64,000 nt of DNA from Sunxiuqinia indica (lineage in GTDB: Bacteria; Bacteroidota; Bacteroidia; Bacteroidales; Prolixibacteraceae): NCBI RefSeq assembly GCF_009847015.1, contig NZ_WVEM01000001.1:496001-560000 (forward strand), written 5' to 3'. A program made the position numbers and the translations under genes. Numbering within the stretch: position 1 is the first letter of the stretch; every line of letters begins with the position of its first letter. Shown here piece by piece: positions 43,903 through 54,250 of the stretch. The notes under the pieces are model-generated. The model was not told the DNA's origin. It worked only from the letters and a program-made list of their open reading frames with translations, and ran no database searches.

Positions 43903-46416
43903 ATGGCTGAAGGCGAAAAAATTATAAAAATAAATATTGAAGAGCAGATGAAGTCTGCTTACATCGATTATTCGATGTCAGTCATTGTTTCAAGAGCATT
44001 GCCTGATGTTAGGGATGGATTAAAACCCGTGCATCGTCGTGTCTTGTTTGGAATGAGCGAGTTAGGGATACTTTCAAACCGTCCGTATAAAAAATCGGCA
44101 AGAATTGTCGGAGAGGTGCTTGGTAAGTATCACCCTCATGGCGATTCTTCTGTTTACTTTACGATGGTTCGTATGGCGCAACATTGGTCAATGAGATACC
44201 CATTGGTAGACGGACAAGGAAACTTTGGCTCAGTGGACGGAGATAGCCCGGCTGCAATGCGTTACACGGAAGCAAGACTGACTAAAATTGCCGAAGAGAC
44301 ATTACAGGATTTGGATAAAAATACGGTTGATCTACAACCAAATTTTGATGAATCACTAAATGAACCTACGGTTTTACCAACCAGAATCCCTGGACTTTTA
44401 GTCAATGGAGGATCGGGAATTGCTGTCGGAATGGCAACAAATATGCCACCACACAACCTTTCTGATACAATTGATGCCATCGTGGCATACGTTGACAATC
44501 CGGAAATTGATATTAAAGAGCTTATTCCAATCATAAAAGCTCCTGATTTCCCTACCGGTGGAATAATTTACGGATACAAAGGCGTTGAAGAAGCTTTTGA
44601 AACAGGCCGTGGACGAATTGTTTTAAGAGGAAAAGCGCATGTGGAAGTTCAACCCAATGGTCGTGAAAAAATTGTAATTACCGAGATTCCTTACCTGGTT
44701 AATAAAGCAGAAATGATTATGAAAACTGCTGAATTAGTCAATGAAAAGAAAATTGAAGGAATTTCGAATGTCAATGATGAATCCGATCGTGACGGTATGC
44801 GGATAGTTATCGACATTAAGAAAGATGAAATATCGAATGTTGTTTTAAATAAGCTATATAAATACACTCAGCTTCAAACCAGTTTCAGCGTAAATAATAT
44901 TGCATTGGTTAAAGGACGGCCAAGAATGCTGAACCTGAAAGATCTGATCCATTATTTTGTAGAACATCGACACGATGTTGTCGTTAGAAGAACCCAGTAC
45001 GAACTGGAGCAGGCTGAGAAAAGAGCTCATATCCTGGAAGGTTTGATTATTGCCAGCGACAACATAGATGAAGTAATCGCATTGATTCGAAGTTCAAAAA
45101 CTCCGGATGAAGCCAGAGAGCGCCTTATTGAGAAGTTTGAACTGTCTGAAATTCAAGCTAGAGCTATTGTTGAAATGCGATTGCGCCAATTAACAGGGCT
45201 GGAGCAAGACAAGTTGCGTTCTGAGTACGAAGAAATCATGCAGTTTATTGAGCATTGCCGCGAAATTCTGGCGAACGAAGAATTGCGAATGAGCATTATT
45301 AAAGACGAATTGCTTGAAATTAAAGAGAAATACGGAGACGAACGTAAAACGGAGATTATTCCTAATGCTGAAGAATTCAATCCTGAAGACTTCTATGCTG
45401 ATGAAGAAATGGTAATCACGATTTCTCATTTGGGCTATATTAAACGTACACCGCTAACTGATTTTAAAATTCAAGGCAGGGGAGGCGTTGGTTCAAAAGG
45501 TGGTTCAACACGAGATGAAGATTTCCTTGAGCACATGTTTATTGCGACAATGCATAATACTCTGCTTTTATTTACTGAAAAAGGGAAATGTTTTTGGTTG
45601 AAAGTGTATCAAATTCCAGAAGGCACAAGAACCTCAAAAGGACGCGCGATTCAAAACTTGTTGAACATTGAACCAGATGACCAAGTACTCGCCTTTAATA
45701 AGGTTAAGCGATTGGATGACGAAGAATACATTAACAACAATTATATCATCCTTTGTACCAAGAAGGGTATTATAAAGAAGACCTCATTAGAAGCTTATTC
45801 TCGACCTCGCCAAAATGGGGTGAATGCAATTACCATTCGAGAAGGAGATCAACTGCTAGAGGCACGCCTGACCAACGGAAGCCATGACATTATGATCGCC
45901 GTTAAATCGGGGAAAGCTATTCGCTTTCATGAAGATATTGTTAGATCAATTGGAAGAACAGCATCGGGAGTACGAGGTATAACCCTTGGAAATGAGAATG
46001 ATGAGGTTGTTGGCATGATCTGTGTAGAGAATGAGTCAGAAGACGTTCTTGTTGTTTCTGAAAAAGGATATGGAAAACGATCAAGCATCGAGGATTACCG
46101 AATTACCAATAGGGGAGGTAAAGGTGTTAAAACGATTAACATCACTGAAAAAACCGGAAGCCTGATTGCAATTAAAAGCGTTCTTGATGAAAATGATTTG
46201 ATGATTATTACACAAAAAGGCTTGACGATAAGACTTCCAATTTCAGCTTTGCGCGTTATGGGCAGAGCTGCTCAAGGAGTAAGACTAATCAACCTGAAAG
46301 GTGAGGACAAAATCGCCTCGATAGCTCGGGTAACATTCGAAAATACGAGTGATGAAGAACTTTCAGATGAGATAATAACCGACGATGAACCAACAGGACC
46401 AGAAGATGAATCATAA
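43903..46416 (+). CDS. gyrA: DNA gyrase subunit A
   Basis: Breakage-reunion subunit of DNA gyrase, 837 residues. The N-terminal [27 protein letters not shown] is canonical; the active tyrosine lies in [12 protein letters not shown] near residue 121; the quinolone-region HPHGDSSVY is near 78-86. The C-terminal beta-pinwheel starts near 505, where the GyrA box reads [11 protein letters not shown], a variant of QRRGGKG. An acidic tail closes it. The box is what separates GyrA from ParC. The TPR gene follows 81 bp downstream. Confidence 0.96.
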   Translation: MAEGEKIIKINIEEQMKSAYIDYSMSVIVSRALPDVRDGLKPVHRRVLFGMSELGILSNRPYKKSARIVGEVLGKYHPHGDSSVYFTMVRMAQHWSMRYPLVDGQGNFGSVDGDSPAAMRYTEARLTKIAEETLQDLDKNTVDLQPNFDESLNEPTVLPTRIPGLLVNGGSGIAVGMATNMPPHNLSDTIDAIVAYVDNPEIDIKELIPIIKAPDFPTGGIIYGYKGVEEAFETGRGRIVLRGKAHVEVQPNGREKIVITEIPYLVNKAEMIMKTAELVNEKKIEGISNVNDESDRDGMRIVIDIKKDEISNVVLNKLYKYTQLQTSFSVNNIALVKGRPRMLNLKDLIHYFVEHRHDVVVRRTQYELEQAEKRAHILEGLIIASDNIDEVIALIRSSKTPDEARERLIEKFELSEIQARAIVEMRLRQLTGLEQDKLRSEYEEIMQFIEHCREILANEELRMSIIKDELLEIKEKYGDERKTEIIPNAEEFNPEDFYADEEMVITISHLGYIKRTPLTDFKIQGRGGVGSKGGSTRDEDFLEHMFIATMHNTLLLFTEKGKCFWLKVYQIPEGTRTSKGRAIQNLLNIEPDDQVLAFNKVKRLDDEEYINNNYIILCTKKGIIKKTSLEAYSRPRQNGVNAITIREGDQLLEARLTNGSHDIMIAVKSGKAIRFHEDIVRSIGRTASGVRGITLGNENDEVVGMICVENESEDVLVVSEKGYGKRSSIEDYRITNRGGKGVKTINITEKTGSLIAIKSVLDENDLMIITQKGLTIRLPISALRVMGRAAQGVRLINLKGEDKIASIARVTFENTSDEELSDEIITDDEPTGPEDES

Positions 46417-46497
46417 TGCTTTATTAGTCATAGATTTGTACTGGTTTATAAAAAAATTAAATTTGTAGAAAAATCTAAAATTAATAATTACTAAAAG

Positions 46498-47700
46498 ATG
46501 ATGAAGAGAACATTTATTCTAATTGCACTTATAATTTCAGTTTCGGCTGTTTTTGCACAGAAAGGTAAGGTGTCAAGCGCTCAAAGCTATAAAGACGCTG
46601 GTAAGCTTGACGAAGCCTATACAACGATTGAGGAAACAATTAACCCGAGTAATGATAAATCTGATAAAACCATTGACTGGCCCAGAACATGGGAAGTTCG
46701 AGGAGAGATTTTTCAGGCTATATTTAGCTCTGACAACGAGAATTACAAGAAGTTATCAGAGAACCCATTATCAGAAGCTTTAAAGTCGTATAAAAAGGCA
46801 TTAGAGTTAGACGATAAAGATCGTAATGATAACGCAGTGAAAATTAAACTTACGCTGTTGATTTCGGATTTCACAAATCAAGCCGTACAGGCTTTTAACG
46901 AAAATAACTACGAGCTAGCTTTGCAATCATTTAAGCAGATTCTTGAGATTGAAGATATGCCATTGATGAAAGACGAAGAAAACCCGCAAGCCGTAGATAC
47001 AGTGATTATTTTCAATGCTGGTTTAGCCGCTTATAATGCTGAAAAATATGATGAAGCCATTAAGTATTATGAAGAAGCTGCAAAACACGATTACAATGGA
47101 GCACGTACTTTTGAGTTGATTGCGTCTTGCTACGTTATGCAACAGGACACTGCAGCTGCATTAGAAACCTACCAACGAGGATTTGAGAAATATCCGGAAA
47201 CCAGTTCAATTTTGGTAGGTATGATTAACATTTACCTGAACTCAGATAAGGTAGATGATGCGATGAAATACCTGGAGTTAGCAATTGAACAAGATCCTGA
47301 AAACGCTTCATTTCATTTTGCAAAAGGTTCGCTGTACGACAAAATTGGAGATATTGAAAAAGCGACAGAAGCATATAAAAGTGCAATTGAATTGAAAGAC
47401 GATTTTGCTGATGCTTATTACAATCTGGGGGCGATTTATTATAACGAGGGAGTTAAGCAAATAGAGGTAGCAAATTCGGTTCCAACTAATGAACCAGAAA
47501 AATATGAAGAAGAGAAAAGCAAAGCTGATGTCCACTTCAAAAAAGCAATTCCACCAATGGAAAAAGCCGCTGAGTATTCTAAAGATGCACCGCAAACTCA
47601 AATGAGTTCATTAGAAACGTTAAAGACTTTGTATTATCGTTTGAAGATGATGGATAAGTTTGATGAAGTAAATGCTAAGCTTGAAGAACTGAAGCAATAG
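46498..47700 (+). CDS. secreted TPR-repeat protein
   Basis: A 400-residue periplasmic protein: signal peptide about 1-21 (MMKRTFILIALIISVSAVFAQ, cut after A-Q region), then helical repeats. TPR units are visible at about 150-265 (NAGLAAYNAEKYDEAIKYYEEA; ASCYVMQQDTAAALETYQRG; NIYLNSDKVDDAMKYLELAI) and 270-330 (FAKGSLYDKIGDIEKATEAYKSA; NLGAIYYNEG). Protein-protein scaffold of unknown partner. Acidic, lysine-rich. Start could be the ATG at 46501. Confidence 0.82.
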   Translation: MMKRTFILIALIISVSAVFAQKGKVSSAQSYKDAGKLDEAYTTIEETINPSNDKSDKTIDWPRTWEVRGEIFQAIFSSDNENYKKLSENPLSEALKSYKKALELDDKDRNDNAVKIKLTLLISDFTNQAVQAFNENNYELALQSFKQILEIEDMPLMKDEENPQAVDTVIIFNAGLAAYNAEKYDEAIKYYEEAAKHDYNGARTFELIASCYVMQQDTAAALETYQRGFEKYPETSSILVGMINIYLNSDKVDDAMKYLELAIEQDPENASFHFAKGSLYDKIGDIEKATEAYKSAIELKDDFADAYYNLGAIYYNEGVKQIEVANSVPTNEPEKYEEEKSKADVHFKKAIPPMEKAAEYSKDAPQTQMSSLETLKTLYYRLKMMDKFDEVNAKLEELKQ

Positions 47701-47720
47701 AGAATTAAGACTTATATTTC

Positions 47721-47748
47721 AAGGAGGGAAATTTTCTCTCCTTTTTTT
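47721..47748 (+). terminator. terminator of the TPR gene
   Basis: AAGGAGGGAAA pairs with TTTTCTCTCCTT (one mismatch-like G.T) and is followed by a run of T, 20 bp after the TPR stop. Confidence 0.75.
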
Positions 47749-48240
47749 AAACGTATAAAAATAACATAATATCAACTATAAGACAAACACAGAAGATTAT
47801 TTTTAGCTCAGATTTAGCATTTTAATGACTTCTAAGGAAGAGCAAGTAAAAACACCTTAACCATTCATAAATACAAACAAAGAAAAAGATTAGCGCGCAT
47901 CTGAGATATACACTAGCTAAACATCATCAATCAAACAGCACAATAAGATTTAAATAAACCAATCTCGTATTTCTGTCCATCCTATAAGGATGCACCAAAT
48001 ATTAAATTCTAAAGGAGTTCAGTGAGAAAGGCAAAAATACACATCACTCTTTTTAAGGAATTCAAGAACTAAGACACAAAAATCCAATCAAAAGCTAAAT
48101 ACACAAATGTAAATATATGTGATGATTTCTAATAACACACTAGTAGCCATGTTGATAGATGTGCACATATGTAACTCTGCAAGATCATAACAGCTTTATC
48201 TGATTCTTATAATAAGACTTTGTATAGTTCATTTAAAAAA
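47749..48240. other. AT-rich intergenic stretch with one short palindrome
   Basis: No gene is visible in either strand. The only structure I see is CATCCTATAAGGATG at 47978-47992, a 5-bp-arm palindrome of the same style as the REP-like elements after the defence operon. Confidence 0.5.
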
Positions 48241-48279
48241 AAATAGAGCGTGGAATTACTTTAATTCCACGCTCTATTT
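48241..48279 (-). terminator. terminator of the flavodoxin gene
   Basis: Perfect 18-bp arms (48241-48258 and 48262-48279) with a 3-base loop; on the minus strand the stem is followed by nine T. It lies 21 bp after the flavodoxin stop. Confidence 0.92.
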
Positions 48280-48300
48280 TACTTTTTATTTGATTGATCG

Positions 48301-48810
48301 TTAAAACCCTGACTTCTTCAGAGTTTCAACCCATTTGTCAATTCTTCCTTTTGATAATCGTGCTTGATTTTCCTGATCAAGACAAAGACCACTCCACTCA
48401 TTATCACCTCTTTCAGCTCTTGATTTTTCGTAATTATATCCCTCGCGTGAAGTATGCCCGACAACTTTAGCACCCCTTGACTCAACTAATTCGGCAAAAA
48501 TACCTACACCATCATTAAAATTTTCCGGATAAAACTTTTGATCTCCTAAGCCAAATATAGCAAACGTCTTGCCCGACAAATCCATGTCCTCAATCGCCGG
48601 AACAAGCTCATCCCAATAGTTGGGTAATTCTCCGTCCCACCAAGTTGCAACACCTATAATATACTTGTCAAACTGAAGGAAATTCTCTTCAGTTACCTCT
48701 TCAGCATTCACGACTTCGAGATTTTCATTGTCTAAAGCTTGTATAATCTTTTCGGCTACTTTAGAGGTTTTATTTGTATGAAAGCTATAAAATATACCTA
48801 TTTTGCTCAT
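48301..48810 (-). CDS. fldA: flavodoxin
   Basis: FMN electron carrier of 169 residues. It begins SKIGIFYSFHTNKTSKVAE (phosphate loop, with H-T-N-K in place of the usual TGNT), then GVATWWDGELPNYWDEL near 60 (the W/Y loops stacking on FMN) and IFGLGDQKFYPENFNDG near 95, the long-chain flavodoxin pattern. The frame extends 7 codons upstream, but MSKIGIF at 48810 is the natural start and has GGAAG ahead of it. Lies 10 bp downstream of the E1 gene and could draw electrons from or serve oxoacid metabolism; that link is weak. Confidence 0.88.
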   Translation of the reverse strand: MSKIGIFYSFHTNKTSKVAEKIIQALDNENLEVVNAEEVTEENFLQFDKYIIGVATWWDGELPNYWDELVPAIEDMDLSGKTFAIFGLGDQKFYPENFNDGVGIFAELVESRGAKVVGHTSREGYNYEKSRAERGDNEWSGLCLDQENQARLSKGRIDKWVETLKKSGF

Positions 48811-48820
48811 GATCTTCCTT

Positions 48821-50866
48821 TTAGTATGCAATTAACTCTTTAGCTACAGCCACAATTTTATCGGTATCGGGCAGAATGGCTTTTTCAAGAATCCTGTTAA
48901 ATCCTACCGGAGTATAAGGTGAACCAACCCTTTTCACTGGTGCATCTAGGTATTCAAACGCTTCCTCCATAATCATAGAAGTAACTTCAGAACCAAAACC
49001 AGCAAAAACTTTATCTTCATGAACAACCATTACTTTATTCGTTTTCTTTACAGAGTCAAGAACTGTCTCTTTATCTAGTGGAACAATCGATCTTAAATCG
49101 ATTACTTCGACGTCAATTCCTTCTTCTTCAAGTTTTTCAGCAGCTTGCAAACTGTAAATTAATGTATTTCCATAGGTTACCAGCGTAATATCGCTGCCTT
49201 CTCTTCGAATACGGGCTTTTCCAAACGGGACTTCAAAATCATCAGGAATTGGAGTTGCAGCCTGTGGTGCATTATATAGTGCTTTAGGCTCCATAAATAC
49301 GGTTATTCCTTTCGATCTGATTGCAGTTCGCAATAATCCTGCTGCATCATCTGCAAACGTTGGGTAAACTATCCGAACACCTGGCATTGTTGCCAAGGCG
49401 CCTTCAATATTTTGAGAGTGATACAAACCACCGCCAATGTAACCTCCAGAAGCTAATCGAATAGTCATATTAGGAACGAACTGTCCGTTTGAACGCCAAT
49501 ACTCATGGCTGGATTCAACATACTGTTCCATTGCCGGCCAAAAATAATCAGCAAACTCAGCTCCTTCAATAACGATTCTGATTTTATCGTTAAAGCGGCT
49601 CATTCCATTTGCTGTTCCAACAATAAAGTCTTCGGCAATTGGAGCACTAAATACTCGTTGCTCTCCAAATTCCTGCTGCATTCCTTTTGTTACATTGAAT
49701 GCACCGCCTTTTTCTTTATTGGCAACATCCTGTCCCCAGATAAACGTGTCCGGATTCGCACGAAATTCTTCTTTCAGCGTTTTATTGATCGCTTCAACGA
49801 GTTTAACTTTATCGCCATCATGATTATGAACTCCGTCAGGATATTTCTCTGCTGGATAAGGCTCCGGCATTACAAAATCAAAAATACTTTCGGGATCCGG
49901 ATCTGGAGCTTTCATCGCTTTTTTGTGAGCAGCTTTGACAATGCCTTTGGCGTTTTCCTCAATAGACTGAAGTTCTTCTTCGGTAAACCGGTTATATTTT
50001 AGCAACATCCGGCGAAATTTCGCCAATGGATCATAAACACGAACATAATTACGCTCATTTTCACTGCGATACAGCTCATGCCGATCTGAATTCGAGTGCG
50101 ATTCAATACGAACACAATTGGCTTGCAGAATAACAGGCTCTCCAACTTCAAGAACATGTTTTTTAGCTTCAGCCATCGCATTCATGGAGTCAAAAACATC
50201 TTTACCATTGCAATGAATGATTCTTAAATTTTTGAATCCGATAAAATTATTAGCTGCTTTTCGGTTGGCTGTTTGCATGTGCTTGGGAACTGAAATTCCG
50301 TAGCCATTGTCCTGCAATACAAATATTACAGGAAGCTTCTCACGCGAAGCCCCGTTAATTGCTTCGTATACATAGCCTTCGCTCACCGAAGACTCACCAT
50401 GCGACGTAATAGCAACTCCCTTTTGTCCATAATACTTAATCGCTCTGGCAACTCCTACTGCATGTAGATCGTGATTTCCGGTACATGATGAGACATTGTG
50501 AATATTCCATTCCGGCTTAGCGAAGTGGTTGGACATGTGCCGTCCACCGCCAGCCACATCAGTAGCCTTTGAAATTCCATTCAATAAGATTTCCTCTTCG
50601 GTTAAACCGGCAGAGAAACAAGTCATCATGTCCCGGTAATATGGGAAAAGATGGTCGGTTTCTTTGTCAAAATGTTGACCAATTGCAAACTGTATTCCGT
50701 CATGTCCGGCATAAGGAGCATGATATGACCAGCCAATGGCTTGTTTGAGGTAGTTGGGAGCTCTTTCATCAAGTCTGCGGCCCACTACCCATTTGGTATA
50801 CCACTTCTCAAGAGTTTCCTTATCTACATTCTTTATTGTGTAAATCTTGGGATAAATACTGCTCAT
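48821..50866 (-). CDS. 2-oxoacid dehydrogenase E1, fused alpha and beta subunits
   Basis: Thiamine-diphosphate enzyme that decarboxylates a 2-oxoacid and loads the lipoyl group of E2. The 681 residues are a fusion: alpha part about 1-330 with SHGESSVSEGYVYEAINGAS and VFVLQDN-like TPP site (IFVLQDNGYG), beta part about 350-681 with WGQDVANKEKGGAFNVTKGM, EGAEFADYFWPA and VIDLRSIVPLDKETV. The fused form is common in Bacteroidota; a branched-chain substrate (2-oxoisovalerate) is likely, pyruvate possible. 7 bp upstream of it ends the E2 gene. Confidence 0.9.
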   Translation of the reverse strand: MSSIYPKIYTIKNVDKETLEKWYTKWVVGRRLDERAPNYLKQAIGWSYHAPYAGHDGIQFAIGQHFDKETDHLFPYYRDMMTCFSAGLTEEEILLNGISKATDVAGGGRHMSNHFAKPEWNIHNVSSCTGNHDLHAVGVARAIKYYGQKGVAITSHGESSVSEGYVYEAINGASREKLPVIFVLQDNGYGISVPKHMQTANRKAANNFIGFKNLRIIHCNGKDVFDSMNAMAEAKKHVLEVGEPVILQANCVRIESHSNSDRHELYRSENERNYVRVYDPLAKFRRMLLKYNRFTEEELQSIEENAKGIVKAAHKKAMKAPDPDPESIFDFVMPEPYPAEKYPDGVHNHDGDKVKLVEAINKTLKEEFRANPDTFIWGQDVANKEKGGAFNVTKGMQQEFGEQRVFSAPIAEDFIVGTANGMSRFNDKIRIVIEGAEFADYFWPAMEQYVESSHEYWRSNGQFVPNMTIRLASGGYIGGGLYHSQNIEGALATMPGVRIVYPTFADDAAGLLRTAIRSKGITVFMEPKALYNAPQAATPIPDDFEVPFGKARIRREGSDITLVTYGNTLIYSLQAAEKLEEEGIDVEVIDLRSIVPLDKETVLDSVKKTNKVMVVHEDKVFAGFGSEVTSMIMEEAFEYLDAPVKRVGSPYTPVGFNRILEKAILPDTDKIVAVAKELIAY

Positions 50867-50873
50867 GTGTAAT

Positions 50874-52184
50874 TTATATTTGTCTGTTTATGTCGAATTC
50901 TTCTAGAAGATCGGCGATCCGTCTCACAAATGCACCTCCCATTGCTCCATCAATAATTCGATGGTCATAAGAAAGAGAAAGGAACATTTTATGTCTTACT
51001 ACAATCGCGTCTCCTGTCGGAGTTTCCATAACGGCAGGTTTTTTTTCTATTGTTCCGGTAGCCAGAATTGCTACTTGTGGTTGATTAATAATTGGCGTGC
51101 CAATAACATTTCTGAAAGAACCAAAATTAGTAATTGTAAAGGTTCCCCCTTGGTAATCTTCTGGTCCTAATTTGTTATATCGTGCACCTTCAGCTAATTG
51201 ATTCAGCTTTTTGGTGATACCAACCAAGTTCTTTTGCTCGGCTTCTTTAATCACCGGTACAACCAGGTTACCATCGGGTTTGGCCACAGCGATAGCTACG
51301 TTGGCCGATTTATGCAGGTAAATCTTATTATCATCAACCGAAGAGTTTACAACGGGGAATTCAATTAAAGCTTTTGCGACAGCCTCAGTAAACACAGGCA
51401 TGAATGTGATTTTCTCACCATACTTTTCCTGAAACTCATTTTTAACTTTATTTCTCCACAGAACCAGATTTGTCACATCCGCTTCAACAACAGAAGTAAC
51501 ATGAGGTGAAGTTTGTTTTGACCGAACCATGTGATCCGCAATTAATTTGCGTACCCGGTCCATTTCAATAATCTGATCACTAGCTCCAATTGAAGGACTA
51601 ACTTTTGGTGCCGAAGGTTTTGAAGCGGGTTTACTCTCAGCCGGAGCTGATTTTCCAGCTTTTTTGTCTTCAATAAATTTCAGCAAGTCATTCTTTTGAA
51701 CTCTTCCATTCTGACCAGAACCTTCAATACTTTCAAGCTCTTCCAGCGTAACATTTTCTTTTTCAGCGATACTTTTCACTAATGGTGAGTAAAACCGATT
51801 TGAACTTGATTTAATATCAGAAGCTTTAACTGCCGAATCTTTTTCGGTCTTTTCTTTATCAGCAGACTCTTCATTATCTGCTGTTTTATTCGTTACTTCT
51901 GGGGTTTCTTTTACATCTTCTGATTCATCTTCATCATCTTCCCCATCTATTTTAATAATAGCCACAACTTCTCCTACCGGAACGACATCGTCTTCCTTAA
52001 AGAGAATTTTGGATACTATTCCATCAACAGGCGATGGAATTTCAGAATCTACCTTATCTGTTGCCACTTCAAAAATCGGATCATCTTCTTCAATTGTATC
52101 TCCTTCTTTGACGAACCATTTTGTAATCGTAGCCTCCTGAACACTTTCACCCAGTTTTGGAATTAGGATCTTGAACTCTGACAT
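50874..52184 (-). CDS. 2-oxoacid dehydrogenase E2, dihydrolipoyl acyltransferase
   Basis: Core of the complex, 436 residues. Lipoyl domain 1-78 with the lipoylated lysine K44 in EVATDKVDSEIPSP; an acidic, low-complexity linker (about 82-125); peripheral subunit-binding domain near 130-170 (SPLVKSIAEKENVTLEEL, SGQNGRVQKNDLLKF); a second Ala/Pro/Lys linker; and the catalytic domain from about 205, ending with LSYDHRIIDGAMGGAF, which holds the catalytic histidine and aspartate. First gene of the E2-E1-flavodoxin group. No E3 gene is in this cluster. Confidence 0.92.
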   Translation of the reverse strand: MSEFKILIPKLGESVQEATITKWFVKEGDTIEEDDPIFEVATDKVDSEIPSPVDGIVSKILFKEDDVVPVGEVVAIIKIDGEDDEDESEDVKETPEVTNKTADNEESADKEKTEKDSAVKASDIKSSSNRFYSPLVKSIAEKENVTLEELESIEGSGQNGRVQKNDLLKFIEDKKAGKSAPAESKPASKPSAPKVSPSIGASDQIIEMDRVRKLIADHMVRSKQTSPHVTSVVEADVTNLVLWRNKVKNEFQEKYGEKITFMPVFTEAVAKALIEFPVVNSSVDDNKIYLHKSANVAIAVAKPDGNLVVPVIKEAEQKNLVGITKKLNQLAEGARYNKLGPEDYQGGTFTITNFGSFRNVIGTPIINQPQVAILATGTIEKKPAVMETPTGDAIVVRHKMFLSLSYDHRIIDGAMGGAFVRRIADLLEEFDINRQI

Positions 52185-52363
52185 ACTTTTATTTATTTAA
52201 CATTTGATTATTCTCGAAAATTCAATTTATTCAACAAGCTAGGAATTGAAAAGTTCAAGATGCAAAGCGGATACGAAATAATCTTAATCAATAGGCTGAA
52301 TAAGCCATTGAGTCGCATTTTATGATAAAAAATATTTTGGGAGGAAATTAATAGGAATAATTA

Positions 52364-52816
52364 TTATTGAATAACAATTCTATCGAAAACACCTATAATC
52401 TCTTTCGAATTGTTAGCTTGTCTTAATTCTTGTTCCACTGAGTCGGTTTTTTGATTGAATATCGCAATCGATTTATTTATTATTTCAATCATTTCTTTTT
52501 CGACTTTTTCTAAGGACAGAATATCTTTTTTCATACACTTACGGTAGTGGTTTGTTAGTTTCTGAACAGAATAATACAAGTCTGGCTTTTTTATTTCTAC
52601 TGAAGAGATATAACTGGGAGGTCCGCAATTAACTTTTTTTGTATAGATCTGATTGAATTGCTCCAATTTAACAGAAATAGTTTTTCCTAATAATTTATCA
52701 TGCATACACTCTTTAATTTCCGGTATTTGGCATGATGCTCCTTGAAATTGAAAAACTTCCTGTGCCCAGGTGGATAGTGTGATAAATAAGCAAGCGGCGC
52801 AAAACAATAACTTCAT
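52364..52816 (-). CDS. secreted protein of unknown function (150 aa)
   Basis: Small exported protein: signal peptide about 1-18 (MKLLFCAACLFITLSTWAQ). The mature part has five cysteines (in ASCQIPEIKEC, VNCGPP, YRKC) and a helical C-terminal half. I do not recognise a family. The start is the ATG at 52816, which has GAGGAGG nine bases upstream, rather than the earlier in-frame ATG at 52834. No operon partner on either side. Confidence 0.65.
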   Translation of the reverse strand: MKLLFCAACLFITLSTWAQEVFQFQGASCQIPEIKECMHDKLLGKTISVKLEQFNQIYTKKVNCGPPSYISSVEIKKPDLYYSVQKLTNHYRKCMKKDILSLEKVEKEMIEIINKSIAIFNQKTDSVEQELRQANNSKEIIGVFDRIVIQ

Positions 52817-52825
52817 AAATTCGTT

Positions 52826-52832
52826 CCTCCTC
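52826..52832 (-). promoter_or_regulatory. strong Shine-Dalgarno of the secreted-protein gene
   Basis: On the minus strand GAGGAGG, 9 bases before the ATG at 52816. It decides the start and is one of only two strong ribosome sites I see in the window. Confidence 0.7.
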
Positions 52833-52919
52833 AAATCGATTTCCTGTTAAATTTAGAAAAAAATGGGATAGATCAAGAATTCTGGATTGAATAATGCTAA
52901 AGAACATTAAATCAAATGG

Positions 52920-54224
52920 TCAATTATTAATTGCCAAAGGAAGAATATCAATTGGATAGTAGTTAAAGAGATCTTGCTGCGGCCATTCTTTAATCCGCCC
53001 TGTTAAACCTTGCATAAAGCGATTAATCTCGTACGGGAATTTAGACCCTTTCCAGCTACTTGTATTTGAAAGAAAGATCCAGTTAAGCCCATTTTTTTGT
53101 CTTTTTAACATGGCCACCGAACCTGCCATGCTTCCAGTACGCGCCCATGTGCCATAATCGTTTGTTGCTCTCCATCCCAGTGGACCTTTAGCATAGGTAT
53201 TATCGGTCATTTCCAGAATTGAGCCATCTTTTAATACATCCTTAACTTCTGGATGCCCATCGATTAAGACCAGTAACCGGGCAAGCTCTACCGAAGAGCA
53301 AATCCAACCTCCTGCAGCTCCCAATAATTCGATTGGATTACCGCCATCCGATTTTGGAACTTTTAAACCTTGTCCGGCAAAATCAAATATTTGCAAACTT
53401 CCTCGTTGTTCAAAATAGTCCACTTCATTGGGATATTTGTATGTTCTGTCGCTGTGGCCGATATGCATGTCCAATATGCCATTGGGAATTAAAACTTCTT
53501 CACGAACAAAATCTTCATAGCTTTTACCACTAACCGCTGAAATAACTTCTCCTAAAAACATATAACCCATGTTCGAATACGAAACTTGTGTTCCTGGTGG
53601 AAATGAGAGACGTCGGCTGGCAATATATTTCGAGTAGGTTTCCATTGTTGCAGGTGGCGTGTCGCCTACTTTATCTGCAATACTCAGCGAATGAAAAGCT
53701 GGATCACCATAACGTTGAGACCAGCCACCTGAGTGAGCTAACAGGTTTCGTACCGTAATATTATAAAGTTTTGAGTCGCGGACATCTCGGAAATACTGGT
53801 TATCAATGACAGCACCGGGGCCAAACACCTTATCAGAAAGATTTAGTCTGCCGTCTTCAACCAGTTTCATGATAGCTACTGCAGTAATCAGTTTTGAAAC
53901 GCTAGCAACTCGAAACAAACTACCAGGTTGTACTTTATTTCCTGCGTTATCAGCCTTGCCAAATCCTTGAGCATAAATAAGTTTCTCATCTTTTATGATC
54001 GCTATTGAAACACCATTGAGTTCCCAGCGCTGGATGAACCTTTCGACCTGCTTTTTGATATATTTTGACTGGTTGAAATCTGATAGGTCGTTTTGTATGC
54101 GAAAATTTAATCCTTTCAATTCAAGTTCATAATAGGCCGGAACTTGCTTTTTCCTGCTAATTCGTGTCGAACCAAAGGACAATAAAAAAATGATAATAAA
54201 TATAGAGTATCTCAAATATCGCAT
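52920..54224 (-). CDS. serine hydrolase, class C beta-lactamase-like
   Basis: Exported hydrolase of 434 residues with an N-terminal hydrophobic signal or anchor (about 5-22). SxxK is SVSK in RVASVSKLITAVAIM near residue 111, and the second motif YxN is YSNMGYMFLGE near 219. The third, HxG-like motif is not clear (ARTGSMAGS near 375 may take its place). Family members are penicillin-binding-protein-like esterases or D-peptidases; resistance to beta-lactams should not be assumed. 26 bp downstream of the pyrD start region but on the same strand after it. Confidence 0.82.
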   Translation of the reverse strand: MRYLRYSIFIIIFLLSFGSTRISRKKQVPAYYELELKGLNFRIQNDLSDFNQSKYIKKQVERFIQRWELNGVSIAIIKDEKLIYAQGFGKADNAGNKVQPGSLFRVASVSKLITAVAIMKLVEDGRLNLSDKVFGPGAVIDNQYFRDVRDSKLYNITVRNLLAHSGGWSQRYGDPAFHSLSIADKVGDTPPATMETYSKYIASRRLSFPPGTQVSYSNMGYMFLGEVISAVSGKSYEDFVREEVLIPNGILDMHIGHSDRTYKYPNEVDYFEQRGSLQIFDFAGQGLKVPKSDGGNPIELLGAAGGWICSSVELARLLVLIDGHPEVKDVLKDGSILEMTDNTYAKGPLGWRATNDYGTWARTGSMAGSVAMLKRQKNGLNWIFLSNTSSWKGSKFPYEINRFMQGLTGRIKEWPQQDLFNYYPIDILPLAINN

Positions 54225-54250
54225 AAGTTACAAATCTGAATCAGGTGTTG

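Noticed and set aside
49505-50002. Plus-strand frame of 165 codons
   Set aside because: Antisense to the E1 gene with clear catalytic motifs.
52920-54224. Antibiotic-resistance beta-lactamase
   Set aside because: Only general SxxK and YxN motifs are present and the third motif is unclear; most such genes in Bacteroidota are other serine hydrolases.
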